Source: Aquimarina sediminis
GTDB lineage: Bacteria > Bacteroidota > Bacteroidia > Flavobacteriales > Flavobacteriaceae
NCBI RefSeq assembly: GCF_002895435.1
Contig: NZ_POYJ01000007.1
Span: 124,001-188,000 of the forward strand
DNA length: 64,000 nt
Direction: 5' to 3'
The notes beneath the pieces were generated by a model. It was given only the letters and a program-made list of their open reading frames with translations, was not told the DNA's origin and ran no database searches. The translations under genes were made by a program, and so were the position numbers. Of this stretch, positions 26,820 through 34,687 are shown one piece after another (within the stretch, counting starts at the first letter, position 1; the number at the start of each line of letters is the position of its first letter).

Positions 26820-27701
26820 ATGAGTACACTAACAATAATACATAAGTTAAAGCTTAAAAAGTCTGTAACAAGAGAAAAAATAATCAAGTTTTATGATGAG
26901 GCAACAGAGGATTATGAATTTTGGAGCAAAGATTTCAATATGCATTTTGGATACTATATCCCTTTTAAAACCAGTATCCTGAAAAGAGATTCAATGCTTA
27001 ATGAAATGAATCAGCAAGTATATAATCGTTTGCAGGTTAAAAAACAAAATTCATTGGTTGCAGATCTTGGTTGTGGTATAGGTGGTGTTATACAATATGG
27101 ATTAAGAAAATATCCCCTTATACATATAATAGGCGTTACCTTATCTCCTTTTCAAGTTAATGAAGGGAACAAAAGGCTAAAACATAAAAACGGTTTAATT
27201 CTGGAAGAAAATTATTGCCATACTTCTTTCAAAACTAATAGTATTGATGGCGCTTATGCCATAGAAAGCTTTTGCCATTCTGGTCATAGCAAGCAAGCAT
27301 TGCAAGAAGCTTACAGAATCTTAAAACCTAATTCAAGATTAGTTATTGCAGATGCATTTCTAAAAAAAGATGAAGAACAACTATGTATTGGTAGTAACTA
27401 CTGTTATGAACAACTTTGTAAAGGCTGGAGCTTAAAAGGTTTAGGAAGTATTCAAAAAACAAAAAATACTTTAGAGCAAATAGGGTTCAAAAATATTACT
27501 ATTGAAGACATATCGCATAGAGTTGCCCCCTCAGTGCTTCATGTACCATTTGCAATTACAGGATTTATACTAAAAAAAATATTTAGAAAAGAAACCTTAA
27601 AGCCTCAAAGCTGGAAAAACCTAAAAGGGTCATTGTTTGCTTTACTTTCTGGCTTACACATAAAAAGTTTTGGCTACTATTTAATCACCGCAGAAAAATA
27701 A
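26820..27701 (+). CDS. Class I SAM-dependent methyltransferase
   Basis: A 293-residue methyltransferase of the tocopherol/sterol/phosphoethanolamine type. The ATG at 26820 is chosen; an ORF from 26781 would overlap the preceding gene. The lead segment KFYDEATEDYEFWSKDFNMH and HFGYY are typical of small-molecule (lipid, quinone, tocopherol) methyltransferases. Motif I is ADLGCGIGG (81-89), and later motifs are seen in IIGVTLSPFQV and LKPNSRLVIADAF. A hydrophobic, basic C-terminus could touch membrane. The substrate is unknown; the neighbouring TIGR01777 and SRPBCC proteins suggest a hydrophobic small molecule (inference). Confidence 0.88.
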   Translation: MSTLTIIHKLKLKKSVTREKIIKFYDEATEDYEFWSKDFNMHFGYYIPFKTSILKRDSMLNEMNQQVYNRLQVKKQNSLVADLGCGIGGVIQYGLRKYPLIHIIGVTLSPFQVNEGNKRLKHKNGLILEENYCHTSFKTNSIDGAYAIESFCHSGHSKQALQEAYRILKPNSRLVIADAFLKKDEEQLCIGSNYCYEQLCKGWSLKGLGSIQKTKNTLEQIGFKNITIEDISHRVAPSVLHVPFAITGFILKKIFRKETLKPQSWKNLKGSLFALLSGLHIKSFGYYLITAEK

Positions 27702-27713
27702 AACCACATTACA

Positions 27714-28631
27714 ATGAAAAAAATCGTAATCGCAGCAGGAACAGGTTTTCTCGGCAAAATACTCATCAATCATTTTGCTCCAAAAGCTAATACTATTATC
27801 GTTCTAACCCGTGGAGAGAACAGAACAGAAAACAACATCCAATTTGTTCATTGGGATGCCAAAACTCTTGGAAATTGGACAAAAGAATTAAATGGAGCAG
27901 ATGCCCTTATCAACATGGCTGGCAAATCAGTAGATTGCAGATACACCAAAAAAAACAAAAAACTAATTCTCGATTCTAGAATTCAATCCACAGCTATTTT
28001 GGGCAAAGCCATCAAAATATGTCAAAATCCACCCAAAATTTGGATTAACTCTTCTACAGCAACAATATATCGCCATTCACTGCACAAAAAAATGGATGAA
28101 CAAGAGGGAGAAATAGGTTCAGGGTTTTCTGTTAACGTAGCGACATCATGGGAAAACACATTCTTTAGCCAACAAACTCCCGCAACCAGAAAAATTGCGT
28201 TGAGGACTTCTATTGTTTTAGGACAGAAAGGAGGAGCCTTTCCTCCTATTCTAAACCTGGTCAAAATTGGGTTTGGAGGAAAACAAGGGAACGGTAATCA
28301 GAAAATTAGTTGGATACATGAAATCGATTTTGCCAGAAGTATTGAATTTATAATGCATACCCCTCATATTAAGGGAGTAATAAATATTGTTTCTCCACAA
28401 CCTACTACCAACTCCATCTTTATGAAAACCTTAAGAGAAATTATAAAACCCTCTATAGGAATTCCGTTATCGAAACCAATACTTAAATTGGGTGCAAGAA
28501 TCATTAAAACCGAAACAGAGCTAATACTCAAAAGTAGAAATGTAATCCCAGGAAAACTTGATCATAACGGATTCAAATTTTCATTCCCCAACTTGGAAAA
28601 AGCACTACAAAACCTTACAAAACAATCATGA
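27714..28631 (+). CDS. TIGR01777 family NAD(P)-dependent epimerase/reductase (SDR39U1-like)
   Basis: A 305-residue extended SDR protein. The nucleotide-binding motif AGTGFLG (8-14) is a variant of GGTGFIG, and NMAGKSVDCRYT is the characteristic TIGR01777 phrase. The middle shows NSSTATIY and SWENTFFS, and the C-terminal DUF1731-like end is present (KLDHNGFKFSFPNLEKAL). The family is conserved but without a proven reaction. It follows the methyltransferase by 12 bp and its TGA overlaps the ATG of the SRPBCC gene; the pairing of these two families is common across bacteria and suggests a joint function. Confidence 0.9.
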   Translation: MKKIVIAAGTGFLGKILINHFAPKANTIIVLTRGENRTENNIQFVHWDAKTLGNWTKELNGADALINMAGKSVDCRYTKKNKKLILDSRIQSTAILGKAIKICQNPPKIWINSSTATIYRHSLHKKMDEQEGEIGSGFSVNVATSWENTFFSQQTPATRKIALRTSIVLGQKGGAFPPILNLVKIGFGGKQGNGNQKISWIHEIDFARSIEFIMHTPHIKGVINIVSPQPTTNSIFMKTLREIIKPSIGIPLSKPILKLGARIIKTETELILKSRNVIPGKLDHNGFKFSFPNLEKALQNLTKQS

Positions 28632-29083
28632 CGACTATTTACCTCAAAACCCTAATAAAAGCTCCCATAGATCAAACTTTTGATCTGGCAAGAAGTATTG
28701 ATTTTCATATTAAATCTTCAGAAAAAACTAAAGAAAGAGCTATTGCCGGTCGTACTTCTGGGCTAATAGAGCTGAAAGAAACAGTTACTTGGCAAGCAAA
28801 ACATTTTGGGGTGTCTTGTATTCATAAAAGTCTTATTACAGCTTTAGAATACCCAAATAACTTTACAGATGAAATGATTAGAGGACATTTTAAAACCTTC
28901 AAACACCAGCATATTTTTAACAAAACACATTCTGGAACCGAGATGATCGATATAGTCGAATATGAAACACCATATGGGGTTTTAGGTAGATTGTTTGATA
29001 TTATTCTCTTAAAAAAATATCTTATCACATTTCTAACCACCCGCAATCAAGCCATAAAATTGCACTTGGAAAACAAAAATTGA
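28628..29083 (+). CDS. SRPBCC family protein (START-like fold)
   Basis: A 151-residue helix-grip protein with the SRPBCC fold: strand TTIYLKTLIKAPIDQTFDLARSI, central strands GLIELKETVTWQAKHFGV, then TEMIDIVEYETPYGVLGRLFDIILLKKYL and a long C-terminal helix. This type is often labelled cell-division inhibitor or ligand-binding protein and lies next to TIGR01777 genes. It has a hydrophobic cavity in the family and may deliver or hold the substrate for the neighbouring methyltransferase or reductase (inference). It is translationally coupled by ATGA to the gene before it, and is the last gene of the unit. Confidence 0.85.
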   Translation: MTTIYLKTLIKAPIDQTFDLARSIDFHIKSSEKTKERAIAGRTSGLIELKETVTWQAKHFGVSCIHKSLITALEYPNNFTDEMIRGHFKTFKHQHIFNKTHSGTEMIDIVEYETPYGVLGRLFDIILLKKYLITFLTTRNQAIKLHLENKN

Positions 29084-29171
29084 GACATCAAAAATTATAG
29101 ATATAGATTATTCAAATATTGATATAGAGCATTCTTTCTGTGAAGCGTTTATAAGATTCAACTTTTTATCC

Positions 29172-29179
29172 TATTTTTG
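29172..29179 (+). promoter_or_regulatory. -7 element of the sigma-factor promoter
   Basis: TATTTTTG fits TAnnTTTG and ends 24 bp before the ATG at 29204. A TTG codon inside the element (29177) would be an ORF start but lies in the promoter, which argues for the ATG. Confidence 0.55.
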
Positions 29180-29203
29180 ATAAATATAACAATCGAAAAA
29201 ACC

Positions 29204-29758
29204 ATGTCAACAAACACCATAGACCCCAATACATGGGTGGATAAATACAGTGATTATCTGTTTAACTATACCATTGTACGAGTTGATGATAAAGAAATTG
29301 CGCAAGATCTAGTACAAGAAACATTCTTTGCGGGACTTAAGTCTATGAAAAATTTCAAAGGAGAAGCAAGTGAGCGTACCTGGCTCATTTCTATTCTAAA
29401 AAGAAAAATCATTGATCATTACCGAAAAATTAATAGCAATAAGGGCAAGGCAGAAGTAAGAATAAATTACACTTCTGATTCTGAAACAGAAGGAGACTGG
29501 TTAGAAGAGCGAGTAGCCGATCCATACGATGCAAACGCTGAAGGTGAAATTGAAAATAAAGAACTTGGCTTGGCAATACATAATTGTTTGGGAAAATTAC
29601 CTCATAAACAAGCTAGTATTTTTAAAATGAAAACAATACAAGGTTTCGATACTGAAGCAATTTGTAATGAATTTGATATTACCGCGTCTAACTTATGGGT
29701 TATTATCCATAGAGCACGTACAGCAATGGCAGAGTGTTTAGAAAAAAATTGGTTTTAG
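29204..29758 (+). CDS. RNA polymerase sigma factor, ECF-like (TIGR02943-type)
   Basis: A 184-residue sigma-70 family factor without region 1 or 3. Region 2 (about 10-80) has WVDKYSDYLFNYTI and the core-binding and -10 helices LVQETFFAGLKSMKNF and RTWLISILKRKIIDHYRK. Region 4 (about 128-180) has LPHKQASIFKMKTIQGFDTEAICNEFDI and the recognition helix TASNLWVIIHRARTAMAECL. The ATG at 29204 is preferred. Two small Cys/His anti-sigma-like genes follow immediately, so the factor is probably controlled by them. The stress that frees it is unknown. In Bacteroidota this family typically serves envelope or oxidative stress. Confidence 0.92.
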   Translation: MSTNTIDPNTWVDKYSDYLFNYTIVRVDDKEIAQDLVQETFFAGLKSMKNFKGEASERTWLISILKRKIIDHYRKINSNKGKAEVRINYTSDSETEGDWLEERVADPYDANAEGEIENKELGLAIHNCLGKLPHKQASIFKMKTIQGFDTEAICNEFDITASNLWVIIHRARTAMAECLEKNWF

Positions 29759-29763
29759 GAAAA

Positions 29764-30018
29764 ATGAGTAAAAGAAAAGGAATTTTTGTAAGTTGTCCAG
29801 ATGCGAATCACTTTTGTGATAAGAATCAATATAAAGAAGCTACGTTTTGGGAAAAAGTAAGACTTAATATTCATCTTATCTATTGCAGGGCATGCAGGAA
29901 ATATTCTACTAACAATGGTAAATTAACCAAATTAGTCAAAGACCCAAAAGTCATTAGCATTAATAGAACAGATAAGGAAGCAATGAAAGAGCGATTAAAA
30001 CAAAAAATGCAACAGTAA
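29764..30018 (+). CDS. Small zinc-finger-type anti-sigma factor
   Basis: An 84-residue cytosolic protein starting at the ATG at 29764, five bases after the sigma-factor stop. It shows the ZAS-like pattern seen in anti-sigma factors: SCPDANHFCDKNQ near the N-terminus and IHLIYCRACRKY (His-x3-Cys-x2-Cys), which together supply zinc ligands. It lacks a membrane segment, so it would act as a soluble redox- or metal-sensitive regulator. The tail is basic and charged (MKERLKQKMQQ). Position and motif support the role; the ORF extension from 29734 is not needed. A close paralogue follows at 30060. Confidence 0.82.
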   Translation: MSKRKGIFVSCPDANHFCDKNQYKEATFWEKVRLNIHLIYCRACRKYSTNNGKLTKLVKDPKVISINRTDKEAMKERLKQKMQQ

Positions 30019-30059
30019 TTTAACACCCTTAAGTAAAAAAATTACGCCAACACATAACA

Positions 30060-30320
30060 ATGAAAACTACTAATAAGAATAAGCTATTTGTATCCTGTGA
30101 AGAAGCAAAACATATTTGTGATAAAAATCAATATGGAGAAGCCTCTTTTTTAGAAATAGTAAGACTTAATATTCGCTTGGTATATTGTAAGGTTACTCGC
30201 GCTTATTCAAAAAGAAATACAAAACTCACCAAAACTATTGACAAAGCCAATACACATGTCATTAGCCCTTCTGATAAAGAAGTAATGAAACAACAGATAA
30301 AAAAGAAGTTATCTAAATAA
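30060..30320 (+). CDS. Paralogue of the anti-sigma protein with lost zinc ligands
   Basis: An 86-residue protein that aligns along its whole length with the one at 29764 (FVSCEEAKHICDKNQYGEAS versus FVSCPDANHFCDKNQYKEAT). In the metal site it reads IRLVYCKVTRAY where the first copy reads IHLIYCRACRKY, so His and the last Cys are changed to Arg and Thr. It may have lost metal binding, and so either no longer responds to redox or works as an always-on or antagonist partner (inference). It follows the first by 42 bp, is on the same strand, and its 3' end overlaps the convergent UbiA-like gene by 12 bp. Confidence 0.78.
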   Translation: MKTTNKNKLFVSCEEAKHICDKNQYGEASFLEIVRLNIRLVYCKVTRAYSKRNTKLTKTIDKANTHVISPSDKEVMKQQIKKKLSK

Positions 30321-31139
30321 ATTTTCTAGGATTATCAATATCACAAACCACATTATTGGAATACTCTCTATCCAAAAGGAGCAATAATACTCTGATTGTT
30401 TTTTTTCTGTACCCCATAAGAAAAGTAAACTAATTGTAGTGATTAATATTGTGCTCAAAATTTCTATCGAAGATAACAACTCAACTTTTACGGCTGTTAA
30501 CAATAAAAAAAGCACCAATAAAACACTTCCAAAAACCTTGGTTCTAGTTACCCCAATTTTTTGAGGGATTGTTTCTAGAGCTGTAGAATCATATTGAAGA
30601 TCTCTTACCTCAAAAGGTAACATCATAACAACAATAAATAAAAAACGCTGAATCATTTCGATCAAAAAATCAAAATCCAAATTCACGTTAGCATGTACAA
30701 GAGGAACCAGTACTGTTATTCCTGCCCATACCATCCCAATAATAAAAATCTTTACCCCGGCAAGACTTCTTAAATTTCCTTTGTTAGGAAAAATAGGTAC
30801 TGCATACAATACAGTAAGCACTATAAATGGTAACATATATACCAACGTCTTAAGAGATATTTTGAACGCAAAAGAGATAAATAACAAACATGTAATAGCC
30901 GTTAAAACCTGGATACCTTTCATAGACTTGGTCAACCTTCTATGGTATAGCTTGGAGACTTTAGAGTATTTTACAAAATTATAAGCAGTAACAGCTCCAA
31001 AAAAACTAAAAAAAAGAAAAGTATGCTGCCCTGATATTCCAAATTTTATAAAGGTCACTTGTACTAGAGCACACATCGCCAGAGCTACATGAATACTACC
31101 ATTTATATAAAATTTGAATATGCTTTTTAAGGTTTCCAC
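30309..31139 (-). CDS. UbiA-like membrane prenyltransferase family protein
   Basis: A 276-residue polytopic membrane protein with about eight or nine hydrophobic segments, for example LAMCALVQVTFIKFGI, VLTAITCLLFISFAF, TLVYMLPFIVLTVLYAVPIF and GSVLLVLFLLLTAVKV. The phrase PFEVRDLQYDSTALETIPQKIG resembles the second aspartate-rich region of UbiA transferases (DxxxD in DLQYD). The first region, normally NDxxDxxxD, reads AYNFVKYSKV and lacks acids. This makes a lipid or quinone prenylation role uncertain; it may be a divergent or inactive family member. It is a single gene, divergent from gcvP. Confidence 0.6.
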   Translation of the reverse strand: METLKSIFKFYINGSIHVALAMCALVQVTFIKFGISGQHTFLFFSFFGAVTAYNFVKYSKVSKLYHRRLTKSMKGIQVLTAITCLLFISFAFKISLKTLVYMLPFIVLTVLYAVPIFPNKGNLRSLAGVKIFIIGMVWAGITVLVPLVHANVNLDFDFLIEMIQRFLFIVVMMLPFEVRDLQYDSTALETIPQKIGVTRTKVFGSVLLVLFLLLTAVKVELLSSIEILSTILITTISLLFLWGTEKKQSEYYCSFWIESIPIMWFVILIILENLFR

Positions 31140-31238
31140 GTTGCGGTTTTAGGGTTATCTGTTAATAAAACCCGAATTTGGTTAAAAACTCGATATATCT
31201 AGGTTAATTAATTGTGAAAGTTTTAGTAATTAAATATG

Positions 31239-31246
31239 TATTTTTG
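31239..31246 (+). promoter_or_regulatory. -7 element of the gcvP promoter
   Basis: TATTTTTG matches TAnnTTTG and ends 30 bp before the ATG at 31277. A TTG at 31212-31214 is 24 bp before it, at the long end of usual spacing. It lies inside the upstream ORF extension, supporting the later start. Confidence 0.5.
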
Positions 31247-31276
31247 CCGTCTCAATTTCAACTGTTCTTTTTCAAT

Positions 31277-34135
31277 ATGAAAACTGATTCATTTAAACTA
31301 CGTCATATAGGTCCGTCAACAAAGGATCTCGGCGAAATGTTAAACACAATTAAGGTAGATTCTATACAACAATTAATCTATCAAACTGTCCCTGATGATA
31401 TTCTGCTAAAAACTCCACTGAATCTTGCTTCAGCAATGAGTGAACAAGAGTATTCTGCCCATATACAAAAGCTTTCTGCAAAAAATAAAGTTTTCAAAAC
31501 CTATATAGGTCTAGGATACCATGAAGCTTGTTTACCTGCTGTTATTCAACGAAATATCTTAGAAAACCCAGGATGGTATACAGCATATACCCCATATCAA
31601 GCAGAAATTGCACAAGGTAGGCTTGAGGCTTTATTAAATTATCAGACGATGATCTGTGATTTAACTGGTATGGAACTTGCAAATGCTTCGTTATTAGATG
31701 AAAGTACGGCTGCCGCAGAAGCAATGACTATGCTATATGCTGTGCGATCAAGAGATCAGAAAAAAAATGGGGTAAACAAATTTTTTGTTTCCGAAGAAAT
31801 ATTGCCTCAAACTCTTTCTTTATTACAAACAAGAGCTACTCCTCTTAATATTCAACTAGTAATAGGGGATCACCAACAATTTGATTTCTCAAACGAGTTT
31901 TATGGTGCGATTTTACAATACCCTGGTAAATCAGGTCAGGTATATGACTATGCTGATTTTGTAAAAAAATCCCACCAAGCAGAGATCAAAGTAGCAATAG
32001 CTGCTGATATTCTTAGTTTGGTATCTCTTAAATCTCCTGGAAGTTTTGACGCCGATGTTGTTGTAGGAACAACACAACGTTTTGGAATCCCATTAGGATA
32101 TGGAGGACCTCATGCAGCTTTCTTTGCTACAAGAGAAGAATATAAAAGAAATATCCCCGGAAGAATTATTGGTGTTACTCAAGATACAAATGGTAATCGT
32201 GCCCTTAGAATGGCATTACAAACCAGAGAACAGCACATCAAACGAGATAAAGCAACTTCTAATATCTGTACTGCACAAGTATTACTGGCTGTAATGGCAG
32301 GGATGTATAGTGTATATCACGGACAAGAGGGATTAACATATATTGCTTCAAAAGTTAATGCTTCTGCATCAACATTGAGCACTGCTCTAGAAAAGTTAGG
32401 TTTTCACCAACTTAACACTGCTTATTTTGATACTATTCGTGTACAGGCTAATGCAAATAAAATAAAAGAGATAGCAGAAACTAATGACGTAAACTTTTAC
32501 TACCCCGATTCTGAAACAATTTCTATTTCTTTAAACGAGGCAACAACGGTTAACGACATTAATACTATTATATCAATTTTTGCTCAGTCGGTAGAAAAAG
32601 ACACAATTGTAATAGAAAAAATAAGTGACTCTAATACCATTCATGACAACCTAAAGCGTAATACAGAATTCTTAACAAGTGATGTATTTAACACTTATCA
32701 TTCTGAGACAGAATTGATGAGGTATATTAAAAAACTAGAGCGCAAAGACCTCTCATTAAATCATTCTATGATCCCATTAGGATCATGTACAATGAAACTT
32801 AATGCAGCATCCGAAATGCTACCTCTTAGTGATCCTCAATGGGGAAACATACATCCTTTTGTACCAATACAACAAGCAGAAGGATATCAAATTGTTCTTA
32901 AAAAGCTTGAAGAACAACTTACAGAAATCACTGGTTTTGCTGCTACTTCATTACAACCGAATTCTGGTGCTCAGGGAGAATTTGCTGGTCTAATGGTGAT
33001 CAGAGCCTATCATGAATCAAAAGGAGATCATCATCGTAACATTTGTTTAATTCCGTCCTCTGCTCATGGTACCAATCCTGCTTCTGCAGTTATGGCTGGA
33101 ATGAAGGTGGTTGTTACCAAAGCTACCGAAGAGGGCAACATCGATGTAGAAGATCTTAGAGAAAAAGCACTAAAACACAAAGATAATCTTGCTGCTTTAA
33201 TGGTAACTTACCCATCTACACATGGAGTGTATGAATCAGCTATAAAAGAAATCACTAAAATCATCCATGATAACGGAGGACAGGTGTATATGGACGGAGC
33301 TAATATGAATGCTCAAGTTGGTCTGACTAATCCAGGAGTGATTGGTGCAGATGTATGTCACCTGAATTTGCATAAAACTTTTGCAATACCACATGGTGGT
33401 GGTGGTCCTGGCGTAGGTCCTATTTGTGTAGCAGAACAATTAGTTCCTTTTTTACCAGGTAATCCTATTATTGCCTCTGGAGGTGATCATGCAATTTCTG
33501 CAATTTCTGCAGCACCTTGGGGCTCCGCTCTGGCATGTTTAATATCTTATGGATATATCACAATGCTTGGAGCAAAAGGACTGAAAGAAGCTACCGAGTA
33601 TGCAATTCTAAATGCTAATTACATCAAAGAGCGCCTTGACGGAGAATATGATGTATTATATGTCGGAGAAAGAGGAAGAGCCGCGCATGAAATGATCATT
33701 GATTGTAGACCTTTTAAAGCAAACGGTATAGAAGTTACCGATATTGCAAAACGACTTATGGATTATGGCTTTCATGCGCCTACAGTATCTTTTCCTGTAG
33801 CAGGAACCATAATGATTGAACCAACCGAAAGTGAAAGTAAATCAGAATTAGATCGTTTTTGTGACGCCATGCTTTCTATACGCCGTGAAATAGCAGATGC
33901 CAACCTCGACAATCCTAATAATATAATGAAAAATGCTCCCCATACCATGGCAATGCTAACTGCCGATACATGGGATTTCCCTTATACAAGAGAACAGGCA
34001 GCATATCCATTACCTTATATAACTGATAATAAATTTTGGCCATCTGTACGTCGTGTAGATGATGCTTATGGTGATAGAAACTTAATCTGTACCTGTACTC
34101 CTATCGAGGAATATATGGAAGAAACAGATGCTTAA
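31277..34135 (+). CDS. gcvP: Glycine dehydrogenase (decarboxylating), P protein of the cleavage system
   Basis: The PLP-dependent decarboxylase that starts glycine cleavage and transfers the aminomethyl group to the H protein. At 952 residues it is the single-chain type. The start MKTDSFKLRHIGPS and the first-half motif YIGLGYHEACLPAVIQRN are typical. The cofactor lysine is Lys700 in LNLHKTFAIPHGGGGPG. The second half includes SLIPLGSCT-like SMIPLGSCTMKLN and SSAHGTNPASAVM. I use the ATG at 31277; the frame opens at 31214, where promoter sequence is found. gcvT and gcvH are not in the window. A terminator follows at 34157. Confidence 0.97.
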   Translation: MKTDSFKLRHIGPSTKDLGEMLNTIKVDSIQQLIYQTVPDDILLKTPLNLASAMSEQEYSAHIQKLSAKNKVFKTYIGLGYHEACLPAVIQRNILENPGWYTAYTPYQAEIAQGRLEALLNYQTMICDLTGMELANASLLDESTAAAEAMTMLYAVRSRDQKKNGVNKFFVSEEILPQTLSLLQTRATPLNIQLVIGDHQQFDFSNEFYGAILQYPGKSGQVYDYADFVKKSHQAEIKVAIAADILSLVSLKSPGSFDADVVVGTTQRFGIPLGYGGPHAAFFATREEYKRNIPGRIIGVTQDTNGNRALRMALQTREQHIKRDKATSNICTAQVLLAVMAGMYSVYHGQEGLTYIASKVNASASTLSTALEKLGFHQLNTAYFDTIRVQANANKIKEIAETNDVNFYYPDSETISISLNEATTVNDINTIISIFAQSVEKDTIVIEKISDSNTIHDNLKRNTEFLTSDVFNTYHSETELMRYIKKLERKDLSLNHSMIPLGSCTMKLNAASEMLPLSDPQWGNIHPFVPIQQAEGYQIVLKKLEEQLTEITGFAATSLQPNSGAQGEFAGLMVIRAYHESKGDHHRNICLIPSSAHGTNPASAVMAGMKVVVTKATEEGNIDVEDLREKALKHKDNLAALMVTYPSTHGVYESAIKEITKIIHDNGGQVYMDGANMNAQVGLTNPGVIGADVCHLNLHKTFAIPHGGGGPGVGPICVAEQLVPFLPGNPIIASGGDHAISAISAAPWGSALACLISYGYITMLGAKGLKEATEYAILNANYIKERLDGEYDVLYVGERGRAAHEMIIDCRPFKANGIEVTDIAKRLMDYGFHAPTVSFPVAGTIMIEPTESESKSELDRFCDAMLSIRREIADANLDNPNNIMKNAPHTMAMLTADTWDFPYTREQAAYPLPYITDNKFWPSVRRVDDAYGDRNLICTCTPIEEYMEETDA

Positions 34136-34156
34136 AAATTAACTTTTTGAAATTAT

Positions 34157-34187
34157 AAAGAGGCGACTTTATAGTTGTCTCTTTTTT
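34157..34187 (+). terminator. Rho-independent terminator after gcvP
   Basis: AAAGAGGCGAC (34157-34167) pairs with GTTGTCTCTTT (34174-34184) through two G-T wobbles, and T-residues follow. Confidence 0.8.
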
Positions 34188-34200
34188 ATTAAAACAGTAA

Positions 34201-34569
34201 ATGATGAAAGATATTTCTTCGAGAAAAGATATAGAGTTTATAATGAAATCTTTTTATAATGATGCATTTAAAGACCCTGTAATTGGTAAATTCTTTACAG
34301 AAATAGCAAAAATTAACCTCGAAGAGCATATTCCCGAAATAACCGACTTTTGGGAACAGCAATTGTTTAGAACGGGTGGTTACAAAAAGAATGTAATGCA
34401 AATTCATAAGAATTTAGACCATAAAAAAAAGTTAGAAAAAATTCATTTTGACACTTGGTTATCTCTATTTCGCGATACGGTTAACAGTAATTTTAAAGGA
34501 GAAAAAGCAGAATTAATTAAAACAAGAGCCCTATCCATTGCTACAATGATGCAATTAAAAATAAAGTAA
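34201..34569 (+). CDS. Group III truncated hemoglobin
   Basis: A 122-residue haem protein of truncated hemoglobin group III (trHbP). The opening FIMKSFYNDAFKDPVIGKFF and the middle ITDFWEQQLFRTGGY match the group; the proximal histidine is in MQIHKNL, and HFDTWLSLFRDTVNSNFKG is the characteristic H helix region. It probably deals with oxygen, NO or peroxide in the cytosol (family knowledge). Two ATGs in a row are present at 34201 and 34204; either may be used. It starts 14 bp beyond the T-run of the gcvP terminator, without an obvious promoter of its own. Confidence 0.9.
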   Translation: MMKDISSRKDIEFIMKSFYNDAFKDPVIGKFFTEIAKINLEEHIPEITDFWEQQLFRTGGYKKNVMQIHKNLDHKKKLEKIHFDTWLSLFRDTVNSNFKGEKAELIKTRALSIATMMQLKIK

Positions 34570-34687
34570 CTTTTTTCGCTCTCAAAATCATAAATAAGAG
34601 GTTGGGTATCGTAAATCATACTATGCGCGCATAACAATATACTTTGTAATACTTATCTTACGACTCCATAACCTATAATTGGAGACA

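Noticed and set aside
31214..31276. Upstream extension of gcvP
   Set aside because: The extension contains promoter-like TATTTTTG and precedes the conserved GcvP N-terminus.
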